Positions 55,095-64,000 of a DNA stretch of 64,000 bases are shown here, piece after piece. Source of the stretch: Culex pipiens pallens (lineage: Eukaryota; Arthropoda; Insecta; Diptera; Culicidae). The stretch spans positions 38,292,747 to 38,356,746 of the forward strand of contig NC_068939.1 of NCBI RefSeq assembly GCF_016801865.2. Reading direction: 5' to 3'. Each line of letters opens with the position of its first letter. Positions within the stretch are counted from its first letter, which is position 1. Under the pieces are notes generated by a model. The model did not search any database, was not told where the DNA came from, and worked only from the letters and a program-made list of their open reading frames with translations. The position numbers and the translations under genes are program-made.

Positions 55095-55393
55095 GATTTT
55101 CGGATATTTACGTACCATTTTTGAATGGACAGCTGCCAAAATTGTATGGAGACTTGTATGGGTGAACCAATGACACAAAATAGCTTCTTTGGTCGTAGGG
55201 AAGGCCCCCACAAAGTTTGAGCCAAATAAAAAAATACAAATAAAATCCATTTCCGGTTCTGGTAGAGAATTGCTCAAGATTCAATTATTTGATTTCGAAA
55301 GTTTTTTTTTAAATCTGGTGTAAATTTGTTTGAAATTGTCATAACTTCAACAGGGCTGCCAAGTCTTAATTTTATTATTTTCAACACTTTTTA

Positions 55394-55548
55394 GGCGTCA
55401 TCCATAAAGTATGTCACGCTTTAGGGGGGAGGGGGGGTCTGAGCAAGTGTGACATTGCGTGTTATAAGTATAGGAAAAGCGTGACAAAGGGGGGGAGGGG
55501 GGGTAAATTTTGGCTGATTTTAGCGTGACGTACTATATGGATGAAGCC
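55394..55548. mobile_element. 155-bp PIF/Harbinger-like MITE with TTA duplication
   Basis: GGCGTCATCCATAAAGTATG and inverted ATATGGATGAAGCC ends, TTA on both sides, G-runs in the middle. Short relative of 19993-20804. Confidence 0.83.
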
Positions 55549-55559
55549 TTAGTGCCATT

Positions 55560-57130
55560 CCGACTATAAAATTTGATATATGGTTCCTCTACCCTAGTGT
55601 CGCACCACATCGCACCAGCTTTTTATAGCCCCAGTCGCTAAAACGATCCCAAAATCATCACCATCGGGATCGCACTACCTTCTGCCTCCAATTTGAAAAG
55701 TTATGCAAAACGCGACTCACCGCCGCCGATTTGATTAATCTCGTATTCAGAACAAACAGACCGGATCGGACAAAAAGTCAGGACGACTGAGAACGCCCCT
55801 CTAGAACACGATGACTTGGACGACGGACGTTTTTTTCTTGGACAAATAGGCATTAAAATTTTATTCCAATTAGTTCTGCGCCCGTCGAAGATTTCTTCTT
55901 CACGGCCATCGTCGACGAGGTGGCCGCGCGTGGCCGTATCAGTGGCCACTGTGTCCCCCACGCCGCCATCATCATCGCCGAGGCCACACATCCAATCAAT
56001 AAAGCATTTATCATTAACTTTTATGTTACGATTATTATTAAATTATACGATATTTTTCATTTTTCAACGCTCCGAAAGCGGGTCGTTTGTCATCAATCAG
56101 TGGATCAAAGGGGTCACCATGGAAGCCTCTCCGTCCGGGAGTATTTCCCAGGGATTGGCCGGAGATTACGTGCCGGATTTTCACCTCCAATTTTGATGAC
56201 TTATGGAAGCTGCAAGGCAACTTTATGCTGACCATCTGGTGGACAGATTCCCTGATCTAAGTTCGAGCGAGCGTCATAAGTCAGCGGATTTGGGCAGTTT
56301 GAGTAAATGGGTGGGTGCTTAAAAAGAGCGGATCTTTTGGTTATTTAAGGTGGATTAAAGCAAGGTGTGTAAGCGTTTTTGCTAATTTATTGAGTTTTAC
56401 ACCTTTTGTGAGGAGCTTTTAGCAGGTTGCAGGGTGATACATTAAGAGATAACTGAATTAATTTAGTCCAAATGGTTATAGTTCCGATAGTTTATGTTTC
56501 TATGGAGCCTCATTCAAGTGACGTCTTATATTTAGTAAATATCTGAACATTATCTTTTGTTCCATGATTTTTGCTTACGACCTGCACTGCTAATTTTGAA
56601 GATAAATGTGAAAAATTCAACACTTTTCAAGCAATGTGTACGTTCGTTCTAGCCTTGAGCACCAAAAACCATCCAATTTCAAAACCCCTATTACCGAACG
56701 ATCCAATTCAAATGGGGGTCCAATTTTTGGTTGCACCTTTCTGCTGCTAAGTACCTCGAGGTCCCTCAGCTAAGTGTAGATTAGACCCGTATGGGATCCC
56801 GTCAGTCAAATTTCCTGTCCAAAACGACTGACCTGCTGCTGCTGCTTAGTTATTTTCGGTAATAGAACCCTCCTAACCGGGCCGAGGTCGCCCCAAGCGG
56901 CTCGTTTGGACCCTCCGAAAGGGAAGTTTCGGACGCACAAAATAAAGTGTTCTGGATCAAATTGAAAAATTTGCTGTCAAGATCACACGTCCATCGGCGG
57001 CATCCACAGGTCCCGTATGGTTCGGAGGGAACGAGATGGAACCAATCATAAAACAAAACGTGGTGCGGCATCACTTCTTTGGAGCGTGCCGCAGGGATTG
57101 ACCCTGTCGAGGACATGGTTGGAGGGAGAT
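55560..57130. promoter_or_regulatory. GC-richer single-copy-looking blocks, candidate regulatory DNA
   Basis: Two blocks (55560-56300 and 56650-57130) have balanced composition without repeat hallmarks. The first carries AATCAATAAAGC, TCATTAACTTTTATG and GATTATTATTAAATTATACG (about 56000-56050), typical homeodomain-type cores. The second has CTGCTGCTGCTGC (about 56832). Open frames of 96-130 codons on both strands show no domain and overlap each other, so coding is not supported. Confidence 0.3.
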
Positions 57131-57194
57131 ATTTAAAAGTAAGATTTAATGAATTTAAAAATGAATCAATAATTATTGAAGGTTTGATAAAATT

Positions 57195-57765
57195 ATGTTT
57201 TGACATGAGCAATTCTCTACGAAACCAGCCAATTTCGACCATAATTTTTTGTTTTTTTTTTTAATTTTGGCTCAAACTTTGGGAGGGCATAATAAGCAAA
57301 AAAGCAATTTTTTGAGGATTTTTTGCAAAAAAAGAAACTAATAAAAAAAATTAAATCGAACCAAATTTGCAATCAAAAAATACTTTACAGATTTTCTGAT
57401 AAAATGCACCGTTTTCAAGATTTTTAAAATAGTGTAAATATTTTGATAAAAAAGTTTGGAAAATTTTCAATACAATTTCCTAAGAGACATTGAAGATTGC
57501 ACCTCTGGTTTCTGAAATACAGCAATTAAAAGAAAAAGAACAAGAAAATTTAAGTTTATTAAGTCTCATCCAAACAGCATTTTTTCTAGTACCAATATCT
57601 TAGAAACTAATGGTCCTATTTTCAGTGTTAAAAAATTAAACATTAGTCTACTTTCAGATTTCTTCAAAAAAGATTTTTTTTTATTATCAACATTTTATCG
57701 AAAATATTTTCAAACTATTAGAATCAAGAATATCATTTCAAAAAGACCAAATATTTAGTATTATG
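57195..57765 (+). mobile_element. Diverged half-copy of the 9637-11588 palindromic family
   Basis: Begins TGAGCAATTCTCTACGAAA and contains the family's AAGTCTCATCCAAACA, CCAATATCTTAGAAACTAAT and AAAATATTTTCAAA phrases in left-arm order, stopping near the family centre at about 57765. The second arm is absent. Confidence 0.65.
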
Positions 57766-58020
57766 TCGGAAAATGTTGATAACCTTATGAGATACAATCA
57801 GGCCCGTATCCAGGATTCTTCAATGGGGGGTGTTTCACCCCATAAGGCGTTAGGGGTGTATGTGTGTTATAGGGAGGGCGTATACAGTCAACAAATGCGT
57901 ACCAAACAAAAACGTGAAATTTGCTTTATATATTGTAGCAGTAATGCTAAAAAAATACCTAAACATCAATAAGTTCATGAAAATATTGTTATTCTTGCAT
58001 ATATTATTGATGTGATATCT
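57766..58020. other. Short unassigned stretch
   Basis: Contains CAGGCCCGTATCCAGGATTC and GGGGGGTGTTTCACCCC (about 57824-57841), a phrase resembling insect repeat ends. A 69-codon frame has no domain. Confidence 0.35.
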
Positions 58021-58138
58021 GGAGCAACATTTGAAAGGGGCGGTACGACATTGCTCTTACTGCCTTTCGTCCCATTTAAACGCGTGTAATCAAAGGCCGT
58101 AAGCGCAATGTCGTACCGCACCTTTCAAATGTTGCTCC
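58021..58138. mobile_element. 118-bp hairpin MITE (arms about 47 bp)
   Basis: GGAGCAACATTTGAAAGG through TTACTGCCTTT is mirrored by AAAGGCCGTAAGCG through CTTTCAAATGTTGCTCC with few mismatches and a loop of about 25 bp. Its size is close to that of a large microRNA precursor. Confidence 0.82.
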
Positions 58139-58937
58139 AAATATATGTGATAGAAAATATTGAAATAACGTTATTGAATCCTTGATAGTTTAGATTGTTT
58201 TGTTTTCAATAAAAAATTGTCTCTTCAGTAATTTGTTTTGCCCCTAAATTTTTGGAGAAAATTTTACAGGAGGGCATTTTTTATCTATACACAGCTTAAG
58301 CCAGATTGGTAACGAACTCGAGCATCTCAAGCCAAATCAATTCAAAATGGAAATCAACTTGTTTTATCTATGCGTTTTGGTTTTCGCCGTTTTTTTTTAA
58401 TTTTTCAAACATATCATGAGCTTATAGTTTGTGTTTTAAGGAACAAGTTTGCCGAATACATCAGCGAGATTTGCTTTGGCACAAACAATAATCCCTTAGT
58501 TTGATTTTAGTTTGAAAAAAAAAAATTAGGCGATGTAGATGTTTTCAGCAAAGTTGTTCTTTAAAACCCAAACTATAAGCTCATAAAGTTTTGGAAAATC
58601 AAAATCAACAAAAAGTTTTCGTACCAAACTTACCAGATTTCTAGCTTTCTTTGAAAGAACACGAACCTCAAAGCTGACGGATTTTTTTTTCTTGTCAAAT
58701 GTAACATACCAACCAACAACTTTTATTTTCAATCCTCGGTCATATCACACAATAACATTTTTAAACATTTTCGAATCAATCACATTTCAGAGAACAGTTT
58801 GTAGATAAAAAAGATAATATCGTCAAAAAACATTGATTTGTCCGTACAAGTTTCCATAGAAGTTTGACAGCTGCCCATGCAATTGCTTACGAGGCCATTT
58901 CACGCCACTCGAAATTGACTTTTTCTGAACATGCCTA
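58139..58937. other. AT-rich gene-free stretch
   Basis: Inverted phrases AACTATAAGCTCAT / ATGAGCTTATAGTTT (about 58567 and 58417) suggest another decayed palindromic repeat. No gene. Confidence 0.4.
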
Positions 58938-59475
58938 AAATGTAGCGGAGCTGTTTATCCTATCGAAACATGCAAAATCCCTTCTTTTTGGCACCGCCCC
59001 AAAGTTTTACGATTTTCATCTATTTTTTAAAATTAGTTTTCAAATGGCCATGTCGTGGATACAAAAAAGCAAAAATCGACTGCTGTTTTTAAGAAACGCT
59101 GAATTATATGGCGTCATCAAATTTTTTATTCGAATCGAACTTAACTTGTTAGGGCAAATTGAAATCTCTTGAGAATTTCAAATTTATAAGCTTAAAGTAG
59201 CAGAATTTACCTACATCCATCCCTGCATCATTTATTCTAATTGCTCAAAATGCTGCCATGTTTAATATTAATCAAAATGATGACGCTGAATTGAATCAGC
59301 GTCATGTTTCTTTTAAAAATTGCAGTCGAATATTCGTTGTCGAATATATCATTTTTTTCCAAAATATATGACAATGTTTTTTTTAACTGGCGAAAATCGT
59401 AAAACTTTGGGGCAGTGCCAAAAAATAGAAGGTTTTTTTATGTTTCGATATGATAAACAGTTTCGCCAAATTTCA
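58938..59475. mobile_element. Decayed palindromic element
   Basis: The arms 58938-59022 (ATGCAAAATCCCTTCTTTTT, GCCCCAAAGTTTTACGATTT) are mirrored at 59391-59472 (AAATCGTAAAACTTTGGGGC, TATGTTTCGATATG). The loop of about 370 bp is AT-rich. Confidence 0.6.
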
Positions 59476-60073
59476 GCAGGATCAGAAATAGTAGTTTATG
59501 CAACAAGTTGCAAAAAGAGGATTTTTTCAGCACGAGTCGTACATTTATCCAACGAGGTTCACCGAGTTTGATAAATACGAAGAGTGCTGAAAAAATCAAG
59601 TTTTGCAACGAGTTCCATACAACATTTTTTGCAATTCCCAAAGACACCCATTGAGTGAAATTTTAAGTCAAATTTTCATGTATTTTGCCAATAAATCGTT
59701 TAAATCAAAAAAAGTTGAAAAGTCTTACTTTTCAGCATTTATTTTGAAAAGTGTTGCTATTCGATTCTGTTATTTTTGGCACAGAAAAGTAGGCTATTTC
59801 GTCGTTCATGAATGACAGGAAAAGAAAGTAGTTTCACGACGGAATTGCAAAAATGTAGATTTCGAATTTATACTTTTTTGTTTCCAGTTGGGGAGAAATG
59901 ACCCTATATATAAAAAAAACTTTGGCGTACATAGTCAAAGTTGGATTTGGATCTGGCTAATAACGATCTAAGATTTTACTAACAAAATCAAGGAGGGCCT
60001 ATCCAGTTCGTCAAAGGCTTTATAATAAAAATAGCTGGCCGATTTTAGTGCGATTTCGATTTTTCGAAATTAT
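59476..60073. other. Repeat-like gene-free stretch
   Basis: Contains the inverted phrases CAACAAGTTGCAAAAAGAGG and AAGTTTTGCAACGAGTT (59500-59615). No gene or boundary recognised. Confidence 0.35.
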
Positions 60074-60140
60074 AATGAGGCCCTATTAAGCTAAACTTTA
60101 GTTTTTTTCAAGGCGTCAGCGATCAAAGCTTTTTGCCTTT
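60074..60140 (+). repeat. Isolated unit of the 70-bp satellite
   Basis: GAGGCCCTATTAAGCTAAAC then CAAGGCGTCAGCGATCAAAG matches one monomer of the array at 61085-64000. It is separated from the main array by about 940 bp of other sequence, so the array has been interrupted or was once longer. Confidence 0.75.
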
Positions 60141-60659
60141 CTTACAAAAGAAAGGTTTAAGGTTTGCTTTTGGAAAAACGCTTTTCTCAGAAATCTTAAA
60201 AAAATCGTGCATGGCGAGGGATCGTCCCAGAAAAAAAATCCTATGTCTAGTTTGAAGGTTTAGATGCTTTGTTTCGATTGAATTTTGGCCCGAAACCCGG
60301 AACTCAAAGTCTGATTTTTGAGAGCTCTTTTTCTGAAATACTTGAGCGATGTCTGTATCCGCTATAAAAAAAAATGTGTCTTCCATCACTGGAAAACCGC
60401 TCGTAAAACCCACAATTTTTATATTTCAGATTTGTAGCCGTGGGGTCGGAGACGAACATTTTATTTTTCGATTTACAATTTTCGACCAGTAAATGTGGTC
60501 AAAAACATTTTTAGAGGTATTTTTTGGACTATTTTACAGATAACACTATCAAATTAAAAGAATTCAGTTTCAAATAAAAATCCATTCGAAAACATGCGCC
60601 ATAAACTGCTTGGGCCTAACATTTGAAGCTTTTCCAAAATGTGTTTCCAGAGATATAGC
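60141..60659. other. Repeat-like sequence inserted in the satellite
   Basis: TGCCTTTCTTACAAAAGAAAGG starts a stretch with AAACCCGGAACTCAAAGTCTG and similar phrases of high-copy insect repeat style. No gene; the boundary is inferred from where the satellite motif stops. Confidence 0.45.
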
Positions 60660-61084
60660 CAGTGTTGGTATTTATCGCGCTCTCGCGAGAAAAATTTCTC
60701 TCTCTCGAGTTCTCGCCGCGAGTCTCGAGCTGCCGAGAGAAACTCACCGATTTCCCGTGCTCTCCTCCGTTCGCGAACGGGCTTTCTCGCGAGCCAGAAT
60801 TGCCCGTTCGCGAGAAGTTGAACGTGTCAGAAACGAAAAAAAAAACAACACAACGATTGAAGTTACACCTCTATACCATCGCCTGGTTCGTATTCAGAAG
60901 CCAAATAAACAAATTGCTAGCTTTGGACGAACGGCTAGCACGAGGCGCTCGCGAGCGCTCGCGGCGAGAGCGAGAACGCGAACGAAAATGCGAGCGCGAG
61001 CGAGAAGAGAAAAGTAATACAAGTTCTCTTCCTCGCTCGCGAGTGAGAAATGCTTTCCTTCTTCTCGCTCGAATTCCAACACTG
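60660..61084. mobile_element. MITE with CAGTGTTGG ends and CTCGCGAG-rich interior (425 bp)
   Basis: CAGTGTTGGTATTTATCGCG at the left and an inverted CAGTGTTGGAATTCGAGCG at the right. CAGTG-type ends suggest hAT, but the 8 bp on each side do not match. The interior is built of CTCGCGAG, GCGAGAGCGAG and related CpG-rich motifs, in strong contrast to the AT-rich surroundings. Several open frames pass through it because the motif lacks stops; they are not genes. Confidence 0.72.
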
Positions 61085-64000
61085 TTTTCTTGAGGGCGTA
61101 TTAAGTGCAAGTTTTTTTGCAAGGCGTCAACGATCAAAGTTTTTTTTTGTATAATTTCTTGAGGGCGTATTTAATGAAAAAAAAATTCAAGGTGTCAACG
61201 ATCTAAGTTTTTTTTTCAAATTTTTTTATGAAGGCATATTAAGCGAGAGTTTAGTTTTTTTTTAAGGCGTCAGCGATCAAAGCTTTTTTTATATTTTCTT
61301 GAGGGCGTAGTTAGTGACAGTTGAATTTTTTTTCAAGCCGTCAACGATCAAAGTTTTTTTTTTATATTTTCTTGAGGGCATATTTAGTGCAAGTTTTTTT
61401 GCAAGGCGTCAACGATCAAAGTTTTTTTTAATAATTTCTTGAGGGCGTATTTGATGAAAAAAATTTCAAGGTGTCAACGATCAAAGTTTTTTGTTTTAAT
61501 ATTTTGGGGGCGTATTTAGTGACAGTTAAATTTTTTTTCAAGCTGTCAACGATCAAAGTTTTTTTTTATATTTTCTTGAGGGCGTATTTAGTGGAAGTTT
61601 TTTTGCAAGGTGTCAATGATCAAAGTTTTTTTTTTAATAATTTCTTGAGGGCGTATTAAGCGAGAGTTTAGTTTTTTTTTTCAAGGCGTCAGCGATCAAA
61701 ATTTTTTTTAATATTTTGGGGGCGTATTTAGTGACAGTAGATTTTTTTTTTCAAGCCGTCAGCGATCAAAGCTTTTTTTAATAATTTATTGAGGGCGTAT
61801 TTAGTAAAAAAAAAAACATTTTAAAGGTGTCAACGATCAAAGTTTTTTTAAATTATTTTAATGAAGGTGTATTAAGCGAGAGTTTAGTTTTTTTCAAGGC
61901 GTCAGCGATCAAAGCTTTTTTTTATTTTCTTGAGGGCGTATTTAGTGACAGTTGAATTTTTTTTCAAGCCGTCAACGATCAAAGTTTTTTTTAAATATTT
62001 TCTTGAGGGCGTATTGAGTGGAAGTTTTTTTGCAAGGCGTCAACGATCAAAGTTTTTTTTAAATAATTTCTTGAGTGCGTATTTAGTGAAAAAAAATTTT
62101 ACAAGGCGTCAACGATCAAAGTTTTTTTAAATTATTTTAATGAAGGCGTATTAAGCGAGAGGTTATAGTTTTTTTTTTCAAGGCGTCAGCGATCAAAATT
62201 TATTTTTATTTTTTGGGGGCGTATTTAGTGACAGTTGAATTTTTTTTTCAAGCCGTCAAAGATCAAAGTTTTTTTTAATAATTTCTTGAGGGTGTATTTA
62301 GTGAAAAAAAATTCAAGGCGTCAACGATCAAAGTTTTTTTTAATATTTTGGGGGCGTATTTATCGACAGTTGAATTTTTTTTCAAGCCGTCAACGATCAA
62401 AGTTTTTTTTTAATATTTTCTTGAGGGCGTATTTAGTGGAAGTTTTTCTGCAAGGCGTCAACGATCAAAGTTTTTTTTTAATAATTTCTTGAGGGCGTAT
62501 TAAGCGAGAGTTTAGTTTTTTTTCAAGGCGTCAGCGATCAAAGTTTTTTTTTTTAATATTTTCTTGAGGGCGTATTTAGTGACAGTTGATTTTTTTTCAA
62601 GCCGTCAGCGATCAAAGTTTTTTTTTAATAATTTATTGAGGGCGTATTTAGTGAAAAGAAACATTTTCAAGGCGTCAACGATCAAAGTTTTTTTTTTAAT
62701 TATTTTAATGAAGGCGTATTAAGCGAGAGTTTAGTTTTTTTCAAGGCGTCAGCGATCAAAGCTTTTTTTTATATTTTCTTGAGGGCGTATTTAGTGACAG
62801 TTGAATTTTTTTCAAGGCGTCAACGATCAAAGTTGGTTTTAAATATTTTCTTGAGGGCGTATTTAGTGGAAGTTTTTTTGCAAGGCGTCAACGATCAAAG
62901 TTTTTTTTAAATAATTTCTTGAGGGCGTATTTAGTGAAAGTTTTTTTTCAAGGCGTCAACGATCAAAGCTTTTTTTTATATATTTTCTTGAGGGCGTATT
63001 TAGTAACAGATGATTTTTTTTCAAGCCGTCAACGATCAAAGTTTTTTTTAAATATTTTGTTGAGGGCCTATTTTGTGAAAGTTTTTTTTTTCAAGGCGTC
63101 AACAATCAAAGTTTTTTTTAATTATTTTATGTTGGTAAATACGCTTTTATAAAATAATTAAGAGTATAGTTTTGTTTCAAGGCGTCAACGAAACATTTTT
63201 TTTCAAAATATATTCTTGAGGGCGTATTTAGTGCAAGTTGAGTTATTTTCAAGGCGTCATTGATAAATGATTTTTTTTTAATATTTTATTGAGGGCGTAT
63301 TTAGTAAAAGTTGAGTTTTTTCAAGGGGTCAGCGATCAAAGTTTTTTTTTAATTATTTTTATGAAGGCGTACTAAGCGAGACTTTAGTTTTTCTCAAGGC
63401 GTCAACGATCAAAGCTTTTTTTTATATATTTTCTTGAGGGCGTATTTAGTGACAGTTGATTTTTTTTCAAGCCGTCAACGATCAAAGTTTTTTTTTTCAA
63501 ATATTTTTTTGAGGGCGTATTTAGTGAAAGTTTTTGTTTTATTATTTTATGTAGGTAAATACGCCTTGATAAAATAATTAAGAGTATAGTTTTGCTTGAA
63601 GGCGTCAACGATACAAGTTTTTTCAAAATATATTCTTGAGGGCGTATTTTGTGCAAGTTGAGTTTTTTTTCAAGGCGTCAATGATAAAAGATTTTTTAAA
63701 TTATTTTTATGAAGGCGTATTAAGTGAGACTTTAGTTTTTCTCAAGGCGTCAACGTTCAAAGTTTTTTTTAAATTTTCTTGAGGGCGTATTTAATGAAAG
63801 TTAGGTTTTTTTTGCAAATATTTTCAGGAGGGCGTATTTAGTAAAAGTTTAGTTTTTCTCTTGGCGTCAACGAACATAGTTATTTTAAATATTTTTAGAA
63901 GGGCGTGTTTTGTGAAAGTGGAGTTTTTTCTCAGCATCAAATGTTTTTATGAGGGCGTATATACTGAGAGTTGAGTTTTCACTTGATGGCGTATCTAGTG
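61085..64000 (+). repeat. About 70-bp satellite array with higher-order structure, runs off the window
   Basis: About 41 units, each with TTGAGGGCGTATTTAGTG followed by an A/G-rich variable segment, a T-run, CAAGGCGTCAACGATCAAAG and another T-run. At least three monomer classes recur: GTGACAGTTGA with CAAGCCGTC, GTGGAAG with GCAAGGCGTC, and AAGCGAGAGTTTAG with GCGTCAGCGATC. The third class occurs at about 61647 and 61863 and again at about 62496 and 62711, an offset near 848 bp (12 monomers), which shows block amplification. A variant with ATTATTTTATGTAGG occurs at about 63118 and 63540. Confidence 0.93.

Larger units (their letters stand above)
52750..55290. mobile_element. Rearranged copy of the 9637-11588 palindromic family with nested insertions
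   Basis: Blocks of the palindrome family occur in order at 52770-53520 (centre to right arm, interrupted by the ORF1-only copy), 53785-54380 (left-arm sequence), 54390-54489 and 55095-55290 (arm end, interrupted by the solo LTR). The end TAGAGAATTGCTCAAGA near 55262 matches the family terminus. The copy is partly collapsed compared with the intact palindrome. Confidence 0.75.

Noticed and set aside
55701..56235. Overlapping 65-126-codon frames as exons
   Set aside because: They overlap on both strands, lack domains and codon bias, and no splice junction links them.
60610..61137. Arg/Glu-rich frames of 88-143 codons on both strands
   Set aside because: They run through the CTCGCGAG-rich MITE; the motif is stop-poor on both strands and the frames overlap each other.
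61085..64000. CRISPR-like array (regular repeats of about 70 bp)
   Set aside because: There are no unique spacers; the units are contiguous satellite monomers in an insect-like genome.

Overview
The window looks like nuclear DNA of a culicine mosquito, most probably Culex (inference). The reasons are the AT-rich background, 57-71 bp GT-AG introns, a Jockey-clade ORF1 with CCHC knuckles, several tRNA-derived SINEs (one with two tRNA-like heads, recalling the Culex pipiens Twin family), and very many MITEs and long palindromic elements. It is gene-poor. There is no operon structure, CRISPR array or prokaryotic signal.

Three host-gene loci can be supported. (1) 22700-24947 (+) is a complete six-exon gene for a 654-residue membrane acyltransferase of the NRF-6 (nose resistant to fluoxetine) / acyltransferase-3 family. 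(2) 32854-33369 (+) is a two-exon gene for a small basic protein of 151 residues that I do not recognise. (3) 34310-34644 (-) is a spliced fragment resembling the C-terminal CXC domain and tail of MSL2; its 5' side is not resolved, so it is either the end of a gene or a duplicated fragment.

Most of the rest is mobile DNA. The best-defined element is at 5994-7827: a full-length Jockey-type retroelement with a perfect 13-bp target-site duplication (TSD) that carries only ORF1 (gag). The ORF1 stop leads straight into the 3' UTR with no reverse transcriptase. A 5'-truncated second copy at 52896-53391 (-), with its own 15-bp TSD, has the same ORF1/3' UTR junction, so the ORF1-only form itself transposed, as HeT-A in Drosophila and HAL1 in mammals do. 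Other retroelements are a Jockey ORF2 remnant split by a SINE (21585-22496), a CR1/L2-like LINE 3' end (37933-39102, -), a dimeric SINE (42681-43087), a composite SINE (31663-32386, -) and a solo LTR (54490-55094).

DNA elements include TTA-flanked PIF/Harbinger-like MITEs (19993-20804, 39276-39441, 55394-55548), TA-flanked MITEs, and long-palindrome elements (9637-11588, 25207-26226, 29202-29881 with a 9-bp TSD, 36135-37430, 41262-43792). Many are nested, so the order of insertion can be read.

Five tandem arrays have different unit lengths: 9 bp (1-1970), 10 bp (46690-47640) directly against 8 bp (47641-48873), 7 bp (50133-50921), and a roughly 70-bp satellite with higher-order structure (61085 to the window end). 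Several GC-richer single-copy-looking blocks (about 2700-3240, 28516-29190, 29891-31640, 40320-40880, 50926-51960, 55560-57130) have no convincing coding sequence. Those rich in homeodomain, GATA and E-box cores could be regulatory DNA.
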